64,000 nt of DNA. Source: Bradyrhizobium sp. CSA207 (GTDB taxonomy: Bacteria > Pseudomonadota > Alphaproteobacteria > Rhizobiales > Xanthobacteraceae). The position numbers and the translations under genes were made by a program. The DNA lies in contig NZ_JAACFT010000001.1 of NCBI RefSeq assembly GCF_029051685.1, positions 326,678-390,677 of the forward strand. The letters run 5' to 3'. A model generated the notes under the pieces. It did no database searches, was not told the origin of the DNA, and saw nothing but the letters and a program-made list of their open reading frames with translations. Shown here one piece after another: positions 55,979-64,000 of the stretch; the stretch's first letter is position 1, and every line of letters begins with the position of its first letter.

Positions 55979-56835
55979 TGCTTGCTCTCGATTGCGTGCG
56001 CCACCCGCAGGGCTTGCAGGGTCTCGGCGACGTCATGGGTCCGGATGATTTTTGCGCCGCGCTGCGCGGCGATGAGATGCGCGGCGATCGAGCCGGCGAG
56101 CCTGTCTTTCGGTTCCGACGGCGACACCGAGGCGATGAAGCGCTTGCGCGAGGCGCCGACCAGGATCGACAGGCCGAACATGTCGAATTCGCGCAGCCGC
56201 GCCAGCGCGGTCATGCTCTGCTCGGCGGTCTTGCCGAAGCCGATGCCGGGATCGAGCACGATCTTGTCGCGTGCGACGCCGGCCTTTGCGGCGATCTCGA
56301 GCGAGCGCTGAAAGAACGCCTTCATGTCCGCGATGATATCGATGGCGGCATCGACGCTGTCGCGGTTGTGCATGACGATGACGGGCACGCCTTTCGCGGC
56401 CACCAGCGGCGCTATGCCGGCGTCGCGTTGCAGGCCCCAGACGTCGTTGGCGATCGCGACGCCCTGATCGAGCGCGAAGGCAACGACCTCCGCCTTCATG
56501 CTGTCGATTGAAACCGGCACGCCGAGCGCCACCAATTCGGCAAGCAGCGGCTTCAGCCGCGCGAGTTCGTCCGCCGCCGTGACCGGCCGGGCGCCCTTGT
56601 AAGGCCGGGTGGACTCGGCGCCGATATCGATGATGTCGACGCCGGCCTCGATCATCGCCCGCGCCCGCGCCAGCGCCTGCTCAGGCGCGATGAACTCGCC
56701 GCCGTCGGAGAAAGAATCTGGGGTCACGTTGAGCACGCCCATCACCGCCGGAATCGGCCGTTCCAGCAGCGTCCGCAGCACGTCGGTCCCGGCCGAGCCG
56801 GCCGCCGGGACGGATGGGGTGGGCGAGGCATTCAT
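55975..56835 (-). CDS. folP: FolP, dihydropteroate synthase
   Basis: 286 residues from ATG 56835 ('MNASPTPSVPAAG'); 25 more codons are open upstream without family resemblance. Blocks: 'AVMGVLNVTPDSFSDGGEF' (pterin/Mg loop), 'IIDIGAESTRPYKGARPVT' and 'KIVLDPGIGFGKTAEQSM'. 'RTHDVAETLQALRVA' closes the barrel. It joins p-aminobenzoate to the pterin and is the sulfonamide target. First gene of folP-folB-folK. Confidence 0.97.
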   Translation of the reverse strand: MNASPTPSVPAAGSAGTDVLRTLLERPIPAVMGVLNVTPDSFSDGGEFIAPEQALARARAMIEAGVDIIDIGAESTRPYKGARPVTAADELARLKPLLAELVALGVPVSIDSMKAEVVAFALDQGVAIANDVWGLQRDAGIAPLVAAKGVPVIVMHNRDSVDAAIDIIADMKAFFQRSLEIAAKAGVARDKIVLDPGIGFGKTAEQSMTALARLREFDMFGLSILVGASRKRFIASVSPSEPKDRLAGSIAAHLIAAQRGAKIIRTHDVAETLQALRVAHAIESKQ

Positions 56836-56886
56836 GCCGCTGGCTTTGCGCGGTCGGGAAGGGGGAGTCAAGACCAACACCCTCGC

Positions 56887-57007
56887 TGTCATTGCCCGCC
56901 TTGTGCGCAATTGCGCACTGGGGCGGGCAATCCAGTATTCCGAGGCAGTGCGGTGATGCGGAGGAGCCGCGGCGTACTGGATACCCCGCCTTAGCGGGGT
57001 ATGACAC
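56887..57007. repeat. Palindromic intergenic repeat (GTCATACCCCGC family, reversed)
   Basis: Starts TGTCATTGCCCGCC with an inner hairpin 'TTGTGCGCAATTGCGCAC', passes 'GGGCGGGCAATCCAGTATTCCGAGG', and ends 'GTACTGGATACCCCGCCTTAGCGGGGTATGACAC'. The right end matches the left end of the 25775-25877 element read on the other strand. Confidence 0.8.
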
Positions 57008-57048
57008 CGAGAGCTAACGCTGCAGGTCGTATGCCGAGAGAAGCAGCC

Positions 57049-57456
57049 CTAATACGTGATCTTCGGCGGCAGCTTCTTGGCCTTGGCGATGATGTCGCCG
57101 ACCGACTTCTCGGAAGGAAGGATGCGGACGAGCTTCTTCTTCTCGTTGGCTTCTCGCATGCTCGCGGCGAGCCTTGACGGGTTTCGATAGGAGAGCTCGC
57201 GCACGGTGGTGACGCCGGCGGCGCGGACCAGGCCGACCTTGGCCTTGCCCATGCCGGGGATGCGCATGTAGTCGGAGACGTTGGCCCATTCCAACAGCAG
57301 CTGCTCGCTGATGCCAGTCTTGGCGGAGAGCGTCTTGCGACCCTTCACGGTGCTCGCCGCCTCGAGCAGCGCATCGGTGGTGCGAATACCCTGAGCCTTC
57401 AGTTTGCCGGCGGCAAAGGCGGACAGGCCGTCAATCTCGGAGATCGGATATGTCAT
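57049..57456 (-). CDS. DUF4332 domain protein (helix-hairpin-helix)
   Basis: 135 residues. 'ISEIDGLSAFAAGKLKAQGIRTTDALLEAA' and 'MRIPGMGKAKVGLVRAAGVTTVRELS' are two helix-hairpin-helix-like units, the known make-up of DUF4332. The C-terminus is basic ('KAKKLPPKITY'). Such units bind DNA non-specifically in other proteins; the role here is unknown. It lies 24 bases after the preceding gene on the same strand. Confidence 0.88.
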   Translation of the reverse strand: MTYPISEIDGLSAFAAGKLKAQGIRTTDALLEAASTVKGRKTLSAKTGISEQLLLEWANVSDYMRIPGMGKAKVGLVRAAGVTTVRELSYRNPSRLAASMREANEKKKLVRILPSEKSVGDIIAKAKKLPPKITY

Positions 57457-57480
57457 GATACTCGGTATGAAATGCGCGCT

Positions 57481-57846
57481 TCAGGCGAACTGGCCGAGGC
57501 CCGGCGTCCCCGCGATCATCTTGCCCATCCGATCCGCTCCGATTTTGTCTCGGCCGAAACGAAAAAGTTCACGGGCGACGTTCTGAATCTCGGACATGCC
57601 GAGCCCCAGGCCCATCAGGCGCGTGCCGACGGCCATCAGGCCGCCGCCCATCAGCCATGACAGTCCGCCGCCGCTCTTGGACGCTTCGATCGCCGCTTCT
57701 GCACCTGGAATCTGGTCGATCAGGGCCTGCACGCTATCGGACGGACCCTCGCTGCGGAGGAAGCCCAGAATAATGCCGACCGTCTTTTCAGCGACAGCAC
57801 TATCTATGCTGGCGTTCGTCGCCAGCCGCCCGATCAACTCGTCCAT
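57481..57846 (-). CDS. DUF2267/DUF2780-like small protein
   Basis: 121 residues. 'MDELIGRLATNASIDSAVAEKTVGIILGFLRSEGPSDSVQALIDQIPGAE' resembles the repeat of DUF2267/DUF2780 proteins (helical, YidB-like). A glycine-rich hydrophobic middle follows ('GGGLSWLMGGGLMAVGTRLMGLGLGM'). Function unknown. It is upstream of the DUF4332 gene on the same strand and probably co-transcribed. Confidence 0.8.
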   Translation of the reverse strand: MDELIGRLATNASIDSAVAEKTVGIILGFLRSEGPSDSVQALIDQIPGAEAAIEASKSGGGLSWLMGGGLMAVGTRLMGLGLGMSEIQNVARELFRFGRDKIGADRMGKMIAGTPGLGQFA

Positions 57847-58197
57847 AAGCCCCGCCCCTCAGCCGGTCTTCATCCGGAGTATTACTTTCGAAAAATGATC
57901 TTGAGCCGGAGCGATGTGAAATACAAGCGAGGAACGCACGCGATGCCGCGATTCATCTTCGAACGCGCGGCAAGTGTTGCAGCGATGCAAGAGCGGAGAC
58001 GAAATCGGCAACAAATTGCCGCGGTATGAACCCGTCGTTCCACCTTTCGGCGGATGTCATCCACTCGTTCTCCGACAATGTCGCATCTCCAGGACGCGTT
58101 GAACGGTTTCAATCGACAGGTGACATGCGTTAAACTACGGAACTGGAGCACGCGAGTTTCGATACGCGAAACATCGCAGAGAGATCAGAGAAAATAG
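57847..58197. other. Gene-free stretch between divergent DUF2267-like and HerA-like genes
   Basis: About 350 bases. One leftward open frame (57882-58151) has a Cys/Arg-rich translation with no family resemblance and is rejected. Near the HerA-like start, GGAAC-N16-CGAT occurs at about 58139, one base off the EcfG -10. No repeat or RNA gene seen. Confidence 0.5.
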
Positions 58198-59820
58198 ATG
58201 ACGGCACAGGACAGCAAGCTCGGCGATACCGACGACAAGATCTTCGTCGGCAAGGGAGACGAGCAGGCCTGGCTGACGCTGGCGCTCGCCAATCGCCACG
58301 GCCTCGTTACCGGTGCAACCGGAACCGGCAAGACAGTATCGCTGCAGGTGATGGCGGAAGGATTTGCGCGCGCCGGTGTTCCGGTGTTCGCCGCCGATAT
58401 CAAAGGCGATCTCTCCGGCATCGCCGAGGTCGGCGAAGCCAAGGACTTCATCGTCAAGCGCGCCACCGGGATGGGGCTGACGTTCCAGCCCGACCAGTTC
58501 TCGACGGTGTTCTGGGACGTGTTCGGCGAGCAGGGCCACCCGGTGCGGGCGACCGTCACCGAGATGGGGCCGCTGCTGCTCGCGCGCATGCTCGATCTGA
58601 ACGACGTGCAGGAAGGCGTGCTCAACGTTGCCTTCCGCGTCGCCGACGACAATGGTCTCGCATTGATCGACATGAAGGATCTGCGGGCGCTGCTGGACGC
58701 CATCGTGCCCGACAGCGGCAAGAAAGGACCGGACGCGGCGGACGATCCGCTTGCCGCCATTCGGAAAGCGGCGCAGGGTTTTGGCAACGTCACCAAGGCC
58801 ACCGTCGGCACCATCCAGCGCCAGCTCCTGGTGCTGGAGAACCAGGGCGGCACTAAATTCTTCGGCGAGCCGGCGCTGACGCTGAAGGATTTCATGAAGA
58901 CCGACCGCGACGGCCGCGGCATGGTCAACATCCTCGTCGCCGACAAGCTGATGCAGAGCCCGCGGCTTTACGCGACATTCCTGTTGTGGATGCTGTCGGA
59001 GCTGTTCGAGGAGCTGCCCGAGGCCGGCGACCCGCCCAAGCCGAAGCTGGTGTTCTTCTTCGACGAGGCGCATCTGTTGTTCAACGACGCGCCGAAGGCG
59101 CTGATGGACAAGATCGAGCAGGTGGTGCGCCTGATCCGCTCCAAGGGCGTCGGCGTCTACTTCGTGACGCAAAACCCGATCGACGTGCCCGACCGCGTGC
59201 TCGGGCAATTGGGCAACCGGGTACAGCACGCGCTGCGCGCCTTCACCCCGCGCGACCAGAAGGCGGTCGCCGCCGCAGCCCAGACCTTCCGGCCCAATCC
59301 GAAGCTCGACACCACCAAGGTGATCATGGAGCTCGGGAAGGGCGAGGCGCTGGTGTCCTTCCTCGAAGGCAACGGCACGCCAGCGATGGTCGAGCGGGTG
59401 ATGATCCGGCCGCCATCGGCCCGGATCGGGCCGATCACGCCGGAAGAACGCAAGGCGATCATGGATGCAAGCCCGATGAAGGGCAAATACGACACCGCCG
59501 TCGATGCCGAGTCCGCCTACGAGATCCTGCAGAAGCGCATCGCCGGCACCGCGGTCACCGCAGACGGTCCGGCAGGCGCAAGCGGCGGCGGCATCCTCGG
59601 CCAGATCGGCTCGATCGTCGGCACCATCTTCGGCACCAACGTCAAGCGCGGCCGCTTGTCGGCCGGCCAGGTCATTGCGCGCGACGTGACGCGATCGGTC
59701 ACCAATCAGGTGATCGGGGGGATGGCAGCCAACCTTGGCAAATCCGTCGGCGGTCAGCTCGGCGGCTCGATCGGCCGTACGCTGGTCCGCGGTGCGCTCG
59801 GCGGATTGCTGCGGAGGTAG
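58198..59820 (+). CDS. HerA-like ATPase (DUF853/YjgR family)
   Basis: 540 residues. Walker A 'GATGTGKT' (39-46), Walker B 'LVFFFDEAHLLF' (about 280-291), and the arginine/sensor region 'LGNRVQHALRAFTPRDQKAV'. This is the HerA helicase-like C-terminal family DUF853, hexameric P-loop ATPases of unknown task, distinct from the DNA-end-resection HerA. The C-terminus is Gly/Ser-rich with 'GGILGQIGSIVGTIFGTNVKRG' and 'LGGSIGRTLVRGALGGLLRR'. No NurA or Sir2 partner lies nearby, so a phage defence role is not supported. Confidence 0.93.
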   Translation: MTAQDSKLGDTDDKIFVGKGDEQAWLTLALANRHGLVTGATGTGKTVSLQVMAEGFARAGVPVFAADIKGDLSGIAEVGEAKDFIVKRATGMGLTFQPDQFSTVFWDVFGEQGHPVRATVTEMGPLLLARMLDLNDVQEGVLNVAFRVADDNGLALIDMKDLRALLDAIVPDSGKKGPDAADDPLAAIRKAAQGFGNVTKATVGTIQRQLLVLENQGGTKFFGEPALTLKDFMKTDRDGRGMVNILVADKLMQSPRLYATFLLWMLSELFEELPEAGDPPKPKLVFFFDEAHLLFNDAPKALMDKIEQVVRLIRSKGVGVYFVTQNPIDVPDRVLGQLGNRVQHALRAFTPRDQKAVAAAAQTFRPNPKLDTTKVIMELGKGEALVSFLEGNGTPAMVERVMIRPPSARIGPITPEERKAIMDASPMKGKYDTAVDAESAYEILQKRIAGTAVTADGPAGASGGGILGQIGSIVGTIFGTNVKRGRLSAGQVIARDVTRSVTNQVIGGMAANLGKSVGGQLGGSIGRTLVRGALGGLLRR

Positions 59821-59957
59821 GCAGCAAGCCCTGTTTGAGGCAATTGGTCCGAAATCCTCGGGCGGCCTGGAGAGAGCTTGCGTGGTCGATCGGTACAAAT
59901 TCGGGTGAAGGGGGCTCTCCAAGCGTCCATCGGTCTGCTAGGTCCTAGGTCCCCTGA

Positions 59958-61298
59958 TTGGACCACACAGTGACCCCAACCACCTCCTTTGCCAAACCCG
60001 GCGCGCTCAGACCCCTGTCGCTGCGCGCGCCGCTCGATCTTCTCTTCCTGTTCTGCTGCATCCTTCTGACCGCGGACGTGCTCGTTCCCGAGATCTTCGG
60101 CCACGGCAAGACCAAGGATTATGGACTGTGGTACTGGGCCGGGCAGCAGGTCTTGCAGGGCAAGCCGCTCTATCCCGGCGACATCCGTGCGTACTTCGAG
60201 TTCATCTACCCGCCTCTGCCGGCGATCCTGCTGGCGATCCCGAGCTGGTTCGGCAAGCTCCCGCTCTACATCGTCCTGTCGATCCTGAATGCGGTGGCAT
60301 GGTGGTACACGGGGATGTTCTCCAATGCCATGACCGGATCGGGCCACACGCCCGGCCGCTGGCTGGAGGCGCTGCCGGCTCTGGTCACTGTGACCTTCGT
60401 GTTCGACATGTTCGACCTCGGTCAGCCGAACCTCGTGTTGCTGGCGATAATGCTCTACGGCTTCTGGAGCTTGCAGCGTCAACGCCCCTGGCTTGCAGCC
60501 TTCATGTTCGCGCTCGCCACCGCCATCAAGGTGTTTCCGGTCGCGGTTCTGCCCTATCTGGTTTGGCGTCGAAATTGGGCTGCCGTCATAGGCACGATCG
60601 CCTTCACCGGCATCCTGCTCTATGTGGTGCCGGCGCCGATCCGCGGTTTCGAGCGCAATGCGGCCGAACTCAAGACCTGGTATCAGGGCATGATCGGAAC
60701 GAGCTCGGAAAAGGGCTTCGGCCAGCGCGACGAGCAGAACTGGTCGTGGGTCAACCAGTCCCTCATTGCGGTCACGCACCGTCTGGTGCGGCCGATCAAC
60801 TACAATCAGGAAGATCCCAACAAGCCGCCGCGCACGATGAATGTCATCGACGTCGATTACGGGACGGCGAACTGGATCGTGCTCGCGGTGTCGGCGTTGC
60901 TCGGGCTCGGCTTCGTCGCGATCATGCCACAGCAAGCGCGGCGGACGGCGCGCTCGGATGCCGAGGAGCTTGGCATCCTGTTCTGCCTGATGACGGTGGC
61001 CACGCCCTTGGCGCGGCAATATTACTTCATCTGGCTGTACCTGCCGATCACGGTGCTGATGCATCGCGCCGCCTTTGACGAGCGGGCGGATGTGCGCCTG
61101 GGGACCTGGCTCGCCCTCGGCGCCGCCGGCATTCTCATGCTGCTGTCGCTGCCGTGGTTTCCCAATGTGCTCCAGGCTTGGGGCAACAACCTCGTCGCGA
61201 CGGCCATTCTCGCCGTGGCACTCGCCTGGCATATCCGGCATCCGCCGGTTGCGGCTAGCTCCGACGCGGCGGCAGGGCTAAAACTACAACCATCTTGA
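59958..61298 (+). CDS. Membrane glycosyltransferase, GT87/DUF2029 family
   Basis: 446 residues from TTG 59958; GTG 59970 is an equally possible start. About ten membrane helices. The family core is 'DYGLWYWAGQQVLQGKPLYPGDIRAYFEFIYPPLPAILLAIP' in the first periplasmic loop, with the acidic residue expected for polyprenol-sugar-dependent transfer. 'GQPNLVLLAIMLYGFWSLQRQRPWLAA' and 'ATAIKVFPVAVLPYLVWRR' are typical for GT87 mannosyltransferases. It likely adds a sugar to a lipid or glycan in the envelope; the acceptor is unknown. Confidence 0.88.
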   Translation: MDHTVTPTTSFAKPGALRPLSLRAPLDLLFLFCCILLTADVLVPEIFGHGKTKDYGLWYWAGQQVLQGKPLYPGDIRAYFEFIYPPLPAILLAIPSWFGKLPLYIVLSILNAVAWWYTGMFSNAMTGSGHTPGRWLEALPALVTVTFVFDMFDLGQPNLVLLAIMLYGFWSLQRQRPWLAAFMFALATAIKVFPVAVLPYLVWRRNWAAVIGTIAFTGILLYVVPAPIRGFERNAAELKTWYQGMIGTSSEKGFGQRDEQNWSWVNQSLIAVTHRLVRPINYNQEDPNKPPRTMNVIDVDYGTANWIVLAVSALLGLGFVAIMPQQARRTARSDAEELGILFCLMTVATPLARQYYFIWLYLPITVLMHRAAFDERADVRLGTWLALGAAGILMLLSLPWFPNVLQAWGNNLVATAILAVALAWHIRHPPVAASSDAAAGLKLQPS

Positions 61299-61339
61299 GA
61301 CCCCCGATTTCTTGTGCCTCAAACGACGGGAATACGACC

Positions 61340-62734
61340 ATGGCCAATGCCCAGCTCCAATCCGTGCTCGACCATATCGACAAGGACTTTGACAACAGCC
61401 TGGAGCGTCTGTTCTCGCTGTTGCGGATCAAGTCGATCTCCGCGGATCCCGCGTTCGTCGCTGATTGCAGGGCGGCCGCCGAGCATCTGGCCAAGGACAT
61501 TGCAAGCTTCGGCGTCGCGACCGAGGTGAGGCCGACGGCCGGCCATCCCGCCGTCATCGGCAAGACCGCCGCGGGCGGGCGGCCGCATGTGCTGTTCTAC
61601 GGCCATTATGACGTGCAGCCCGTCGATCCGCTCGAGCTCTGGCATCGTCCGCCGTTCGAACCTGTTGTCACCGGCCACGCCGACGGCCGCAAGATCATCG
61701 TCGCGCGCGGCGCCGAGGACGACAAGGGACAGGTGATGACCTTCGTCGAGGCCTGCCGCGCCTGGAAGAAAGTGACGGGCTCGCTGCCGATCGACATCAC
61801 CTTCCTGATCGAAGGCGAGGAGGAAGTCGGCTCGAAGAATTTCGTGCCGTTCATCGAAGCCAACAAGGACGAGTTCAAGGCCGACTACGTGCTGGTCTGC
61901 GACACCGGCATGTGGGACCGCGACACGCCGGCGATCACGACCTCGCTGCGCGGCCTGCTCTACGAAGAGTTGAAGATCACGGCCGCCAATCGCGACCTTC
62001 ATTCCGGCGTGTTCGGCGGCACGGCGATGAATCCGATCCGGGTGCTGACCAAAATTCTCGGCGGGCTGTTCGACGACGACAACCGCATCACCATTCCCGG
62101 CTTCTATGACGGCGTGAAGGATGCGCCGCCGGACATCCTGGCGCAGTGGAAGAAGCTCGACTTCACGCCGGAGACGTTCCTCAAGCCGGTAGGGCTGTCG
62201 ATCCCGGCTGGCGAGAAGGGTCGCCTGCTGGTCGAGCAGGCCTCCACGCGTCCGACCTGCGACGTCAACGGCATCTGGGGCGGCTATATCGGCGAAGGTT
62301 CGAAGACGGTGATCCCGTCGCATGCATCGGCAAAGGTGTCGTTCCGCCTGGTCGAAGGGCAGGATCCCCAGAAGATCCGCAAGGCTTTCCGCGATTACGT
62401 GTCGGCGCGCATCCCCGGAGACTGCAAGGTCGAGTTCGGCGACCATTCCGCGGGGCCTGCGATCGCCCTCGACTGGAATATGAAGCCACTCGCCGCCGCC
62501 AAGACGGCGCTGACCGAGGAATGGGGCAAGGAGACCGTGCTGATGGGGTCGGGTGCCTCGATCCCGATCGTCGCCGACTTCAAGCGCACCCTCGGGCTGG
62601 ACTCGCTGCTGGTCGGCTTTGGGCTGGACGACGACAACATCCATTCGCCGAACGAGAAATACGACCTCCGCAGCTTCCAGAAGGGCATCCGCTCCTGGGC
62701 CCGCATCCTCGCCGCGCTGGCGGAGGTAAAGTAG
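61340..62734 (+). CDS. M20 family dipeptidase
   Basis: 464 residues from ATG 61340 ('MANAQLQSVLDHIDKDFDNSLERLF'); 15 more codons are open. Metal motifs: 'VLFYGHYDVQPVDPLELW' (His, Asp), 'RGAEDDKGQVMTFVEACRAW' (Asp), 'FLIEGEEEVGSKNF' (Glu-Glu) and 'DTGMWDRDTPAI' (Asp). The dimerisation domain follows ('HSGVFGGTAMNPI'). It resembles peptidase family M20/M25/M40 dipeptidases (carnosinase-like). It begins 41 bases after the GT87 stop. Confidence 0.93.
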   Translation: MANAQLQSVLDHIDKDFDNSLERLFSLLRIKSISADPAFVADCRAAAEHLAKDIASFGVATEVRPTAGHPAVIGKTAAGGRPHVLFYGHYDVQPVDPLELWHRPPFEPVVTGHADGRKIIVARGAEDDKGQVMTFVEACRAWKKVTGSLPIDITFLIEGEEEVGSKNFVPFIEANKDEFKADYVLVCDTGMWDRDTPAITTSLRGLLYEELKITAANRDLHSGVFGGTAMNPIRVLTKILGGLFDDDNRITIPGFYDGVKDAPPDILAQWKKLDFTPETFLKPVGLSIPAGEKGRLLVEQASTRPTCDVNGIWGGYIGEGSKTVIPSHASAKVSFRLVEGQDPQKIRKAFRDYVSARIPGDCKVEFGDHSAGPAIALDWNMKPLAAAKTALTEEWGKETVLMGSGASIPIVADFKRTLGLDSLLVGFGLDDDNIHSPNEKYDLRSFQKGIRSWARILAALAEVK

Positions 62735-62753
62735 GCGTGTGGTGCGTAGCGAG

Positions 62754-62842
62754 TAGGGTGGGTTAGCGAAGCGTAACCCACCATCTTCGTCCCGCAGTCG
62801 CGGAAGCATGGTGGGTTACGCCTTCGGCTAACCCACCCTACA
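62754..62842. repeat. Palindromic intergenic repeat (TAGGGTGGGTTAGC family)
   Basis: Left arm 'TAGGGTGGGTTAGCGAAGCGTAACCCACCAT' and right arm 'ATGGTGGGTTACGCCTTCGGCTAACCCACCCTA' are inverted copies that would form a long hairpin around 'CTTCGTCCCGCAGTCGCGGAAGC'. This is a well-known sort of intergenic element in Bradyrhizobium. Confidence 0.85.
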
Positions 62843-62866
62843 CCACCTGCGACCGCCCCAAAACAA

Positions 62867-62894
62867 AAACGCCGCCCGGAATTGGGCGGCGTTT
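62867..62894. terminator. Intrinsic terminator between dipeptidase and aldolase genes
   Basis: Stem AAACGCCGCCC (62867-62877) with GGGCGGCGTTT (62884-62894), six-base loop, A-run to the left and T-run to the right, between convergent genes. Works in both directions. Confidence 0.88.
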
Positions 62895-62950
62895 CATTCC
62901 AGAACGTGTAGAGGGTGTTGATGCCTACTCTACACCAAACCCCGAAAATC

Positions 62951-63730
62951 TCAAGACCGGTAGCCCGGAAGCTCGCGGTCCAGCTTGCGCAGCAGCGGTG
63001 GCCACACCAGGTTGGTCGCGCGCAGCTCGGCGCGGTCGCGGTTGGCGAGCAGCTCGGTGTTCTTGTCGACCGCGATATCGTCGACCGGATAGACCGGCGT
63101 GCCCAGCGCGCGCGTGCGCACCTGCATCGAGCAGGCGCGCTCGAGGTGATACATGCGCTCGAAGGCGGAGGCGATCGAGCGGCCGACCGTCAGCGTGCCA
63201 TGATTGCGCAGAAGCATGTGGTTGTGGTCGCCGAGGTCCTTCTGGAGCCGCGGCCGCTCGTCGTGGTCGAGCGCGATGCCCTCATAGTCGTGATAGGCGA
63301 GATCGTGGGTGACGAGCTGCGCAGTCTGGTTCAGAGGCAACAGGCCTTCGGCGCTGCTCGACACCGCTGTGCCATCGAGGGTGTGGAGATGCAGCACGCA
63401 GATCGCGTCCTCGCGCACCTCGTGGATCGCCGAATGGATGGTGAAGCCGGCGGGGTTGATGCTGTACTCGCTCTCGGAGAGTTGGTTGCCGTGCAGGTCG
63501 ACCTTGACCAGGCTCGACGCCGTGATCTCGTCGAACATCAGCCCATAGGGGTTGATGAGGAAGTGATGCTCGGGACCTGGTACGCGCGCGGAGATGTGAG
63601 TGTCGACCAGGTCGTCCCAGCCGTACAGCGCGACGAGACGATAGCAGGCGGCCAGATTGACCCGTTGCTGCCACTCGGCCTCCGTCATGTTCGACGGCAC
63701 TTCTTTCAGGCGCGCTTCCGCTGGTGACAT
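62951..63730 (-). CDS. Class II aldolase/adducin family protein
   Basis: 259 residues. 'NLAACYRLVALYGWDDLVDTHISARVPGPEHHFLINPYGLMFDEITASSLVKVD' is the N-terminal aldolase II/adducin block. Zinc ligands are the histidines in 'VLHLHTLDGTAV' and 'LLRNHGTLTVG'. Members include fuculose-phosphate aldolase and decarboxylase relatives; this long, non-phosphate-binding type is often annotated only at family level. Substrate unknown. An ATG at 63688 ('MTEAEWQQRVNLAA') is a possible shorter start. Confidence 0.92.
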   Translation of the reverse strand: MSPAEARLKEVPSNMTEAEWQQRVNLAACYRLVALYGWDDLVDTHISARVPGPEHHFLINPYGLMFDEITASSLVKVDLHGNQLSESEYSINPAGFTIHSAIHEVREDAICVLHLHTLDGTAVSSSAEGLLPLNQTAQLVTHDLAYHDYEGIALDHDERPRLQKDLGDHNHMLLRNHGTLTVGRSIASAFERMYHLERACSMQVRTRALGTPVYPVDDIAVDKNTELLANRDRAELRATNLVWPPLLRKLDRELPGYRS

Positions 63731-63821
63731 GGCAAATCTCTCCGAACATCGTTGTTGCGGGGAGGGAGCCTAGTCTTGCCGCAGGCTGCCAGCAAGGCGC
63801 ACAAAGCGCGGCAGTCCGGCG

Positions 63822-63874
63822 TGGCCCGCATGGAGCGGAGCGTAATGCGGGATCGGTCCCCGGATTGCGCTTCG
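63822..63874. repeat. Partial copy of the 13524-13606 repeat family
   Basis: 'GGCCCGCATGGAGCGGAGCGTAATGCGGGATCGGTCCCCGGATTGCGCTTCG' matches the central layout 'CCCGTATGAAGCGAAGCGGAATGCGGGACC...CCCCGGATTTCGCTGCG' of the other element, but the closing arm is missing. The last 125 bases of the window hold nothing else I can name. Confidence 0.65.
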
Positions 63875-64000
63875 AGACTGGGCAGGAATTTGTTTTGCGT
63901 ACCCCACTAAGCGGGCGAACCGAATTCCAGGCAGAAACCAGCTTTTGGTCGGAACATCAGGGTCTGGAGCCCGGCTATTATCGCTGAAGCGATGTTGAGC

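Noticed and set aside
57882..58151. Possible 89-residue leftward protein
   Set aside because: Cys/Arg-rich, no ribosome site and no family; lies in a promoter region.
58139..58165. EcfG-like promoter before the HerA-like gene
   Set aside because: GGAAC-N16-CGAT misses the conserved GTT of the -10 element.
58198..59820. HerA-NurA or HerA-Sir2 phage defence system
   Set aside because: The ATPase belongs to the DUF853 branch, and no nuclease or Sir2 gene is adjacent.
58135..59922. Leftward open frame of 595 codons opposite the HerA-like gene
   Set aside because: The plus strand has Walker A and B motifs; this frame shows no domain.
59754..61241. Leftward open frame of 495 codons opposite the GT87 gene
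   Set aside because: Charged, repetitive translation without family resemblance; the opposite strand has a clear multi-helix membrane protein.

Overview
The window looks like chromosomal DNA of a Bradyrhizobium-type alphaproteobacterium (order Hyphomicrobiales). It is GC-rich and carries a complete-looking hopanoid side-chain cluster. It also has an alphaproteobacterial GAAC-N7-GAAC LexA box in front of imuA-imuB-dnaE2, an EcfG-like GGAAC-N16-CGTT promoter, several short palindromic intergenic repeat families of the kind common in Bradyrhizobium, and a TIGR03808/TIGR03809-type gene pair. The genus is inferred from gene content and was not tested by a search.

Layout. 1-10.5 kb: hopanoid lipid genes (hpnE 3' end, shc, hpnG, then convergent hpnH and ispH, divergent hpnN, a DUF2147 protein and hpnO). 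10.7-13.4 kb: a leftward operon of a Tat-exported metallophosphoesterase, a cupredoxin, an ECF sigma factor and its zinc-finger anti-sigma factor. 13.6-18.3 kb: GMC oxidoreductase, M20 amidohydrolase and a Pit phosphate transporter. 18.4-25.7 kb: DNA damage genes, with a UdgX-type uracil-DNA glycosylase fusion divergent from the SOS mutagenesis cassette imuA-imuB-dnaE2. The dnaE2 frame contains an in-frame palindromic repeat. 25.9-36.4 kb: small membrane protein, class III CoA-transferase, heavy-metal-type RND pump (adaptor and permease), amidohydrolase, a HigBA-like toxin-antitoxin pair, TolC-like outer membrane protein and an enoyl-CoA hydratase.

36.5-47 kb: signalling and envelope genes. 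These are a secreted Ala-rich protein, an ECF sigma with an NrsF (DUF1109) anti-sigma, DUF2336 and GGDEF proteins, a second ECF sigma/anti-sigma pair followed directly by an exported subtilisin-like protease, and the TIGR03809/TIGR03808 pair. 47.1-55 kb: the methylmalonyl-CoA mutase region (mutA, a GFA-family gene, mutB, and further on meaB with a pyroglutamyl-peptidase-like gene). A nucleotidyltransferase antitoxin, a frameshifted HepT-like HEPN toxin remnant and a Bug/TctC substrate-binding protein lie between mutB and meaB. 55.1-56.8 kb: folP-folB-folK. 57-63.7 kb: DUF4332 and DUF2267-like proteins, a HerA-like ATPase, a GT87 membrane glycosyltransferase, an M20 dipeptidase and a class II aldolase family protein.

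How the genes fit together. Shc cyclises squalene, HpnH adds adenosine, HpnG removes adenine, HpnO aminates the ribose-derived side chain, and HpnN moves hopanoids toward the outer membrane. ImuA, ImuB and DnaE2 form a lesion-bypass polymerase complex under LexA control. MutA/MutB with MeaB convert methylmalonyl-CoA to succinyl-CoA. Three separate ECF sigma/anti-sigma modules lie within about 32 kb.

I found no rRNA, tRNA, CRISPR array, prophage or complete insertion sequence. I cannot point to a clearly new multi-gene system. The best leads are the repeat-encoded insert in DnaE2, the EcfG-like promoter of hpnN, the sigma/anti-sigma/subtilase module, the LexA box shared with a UdgX-type gene, and the decayed HepT next to an intact MntA.
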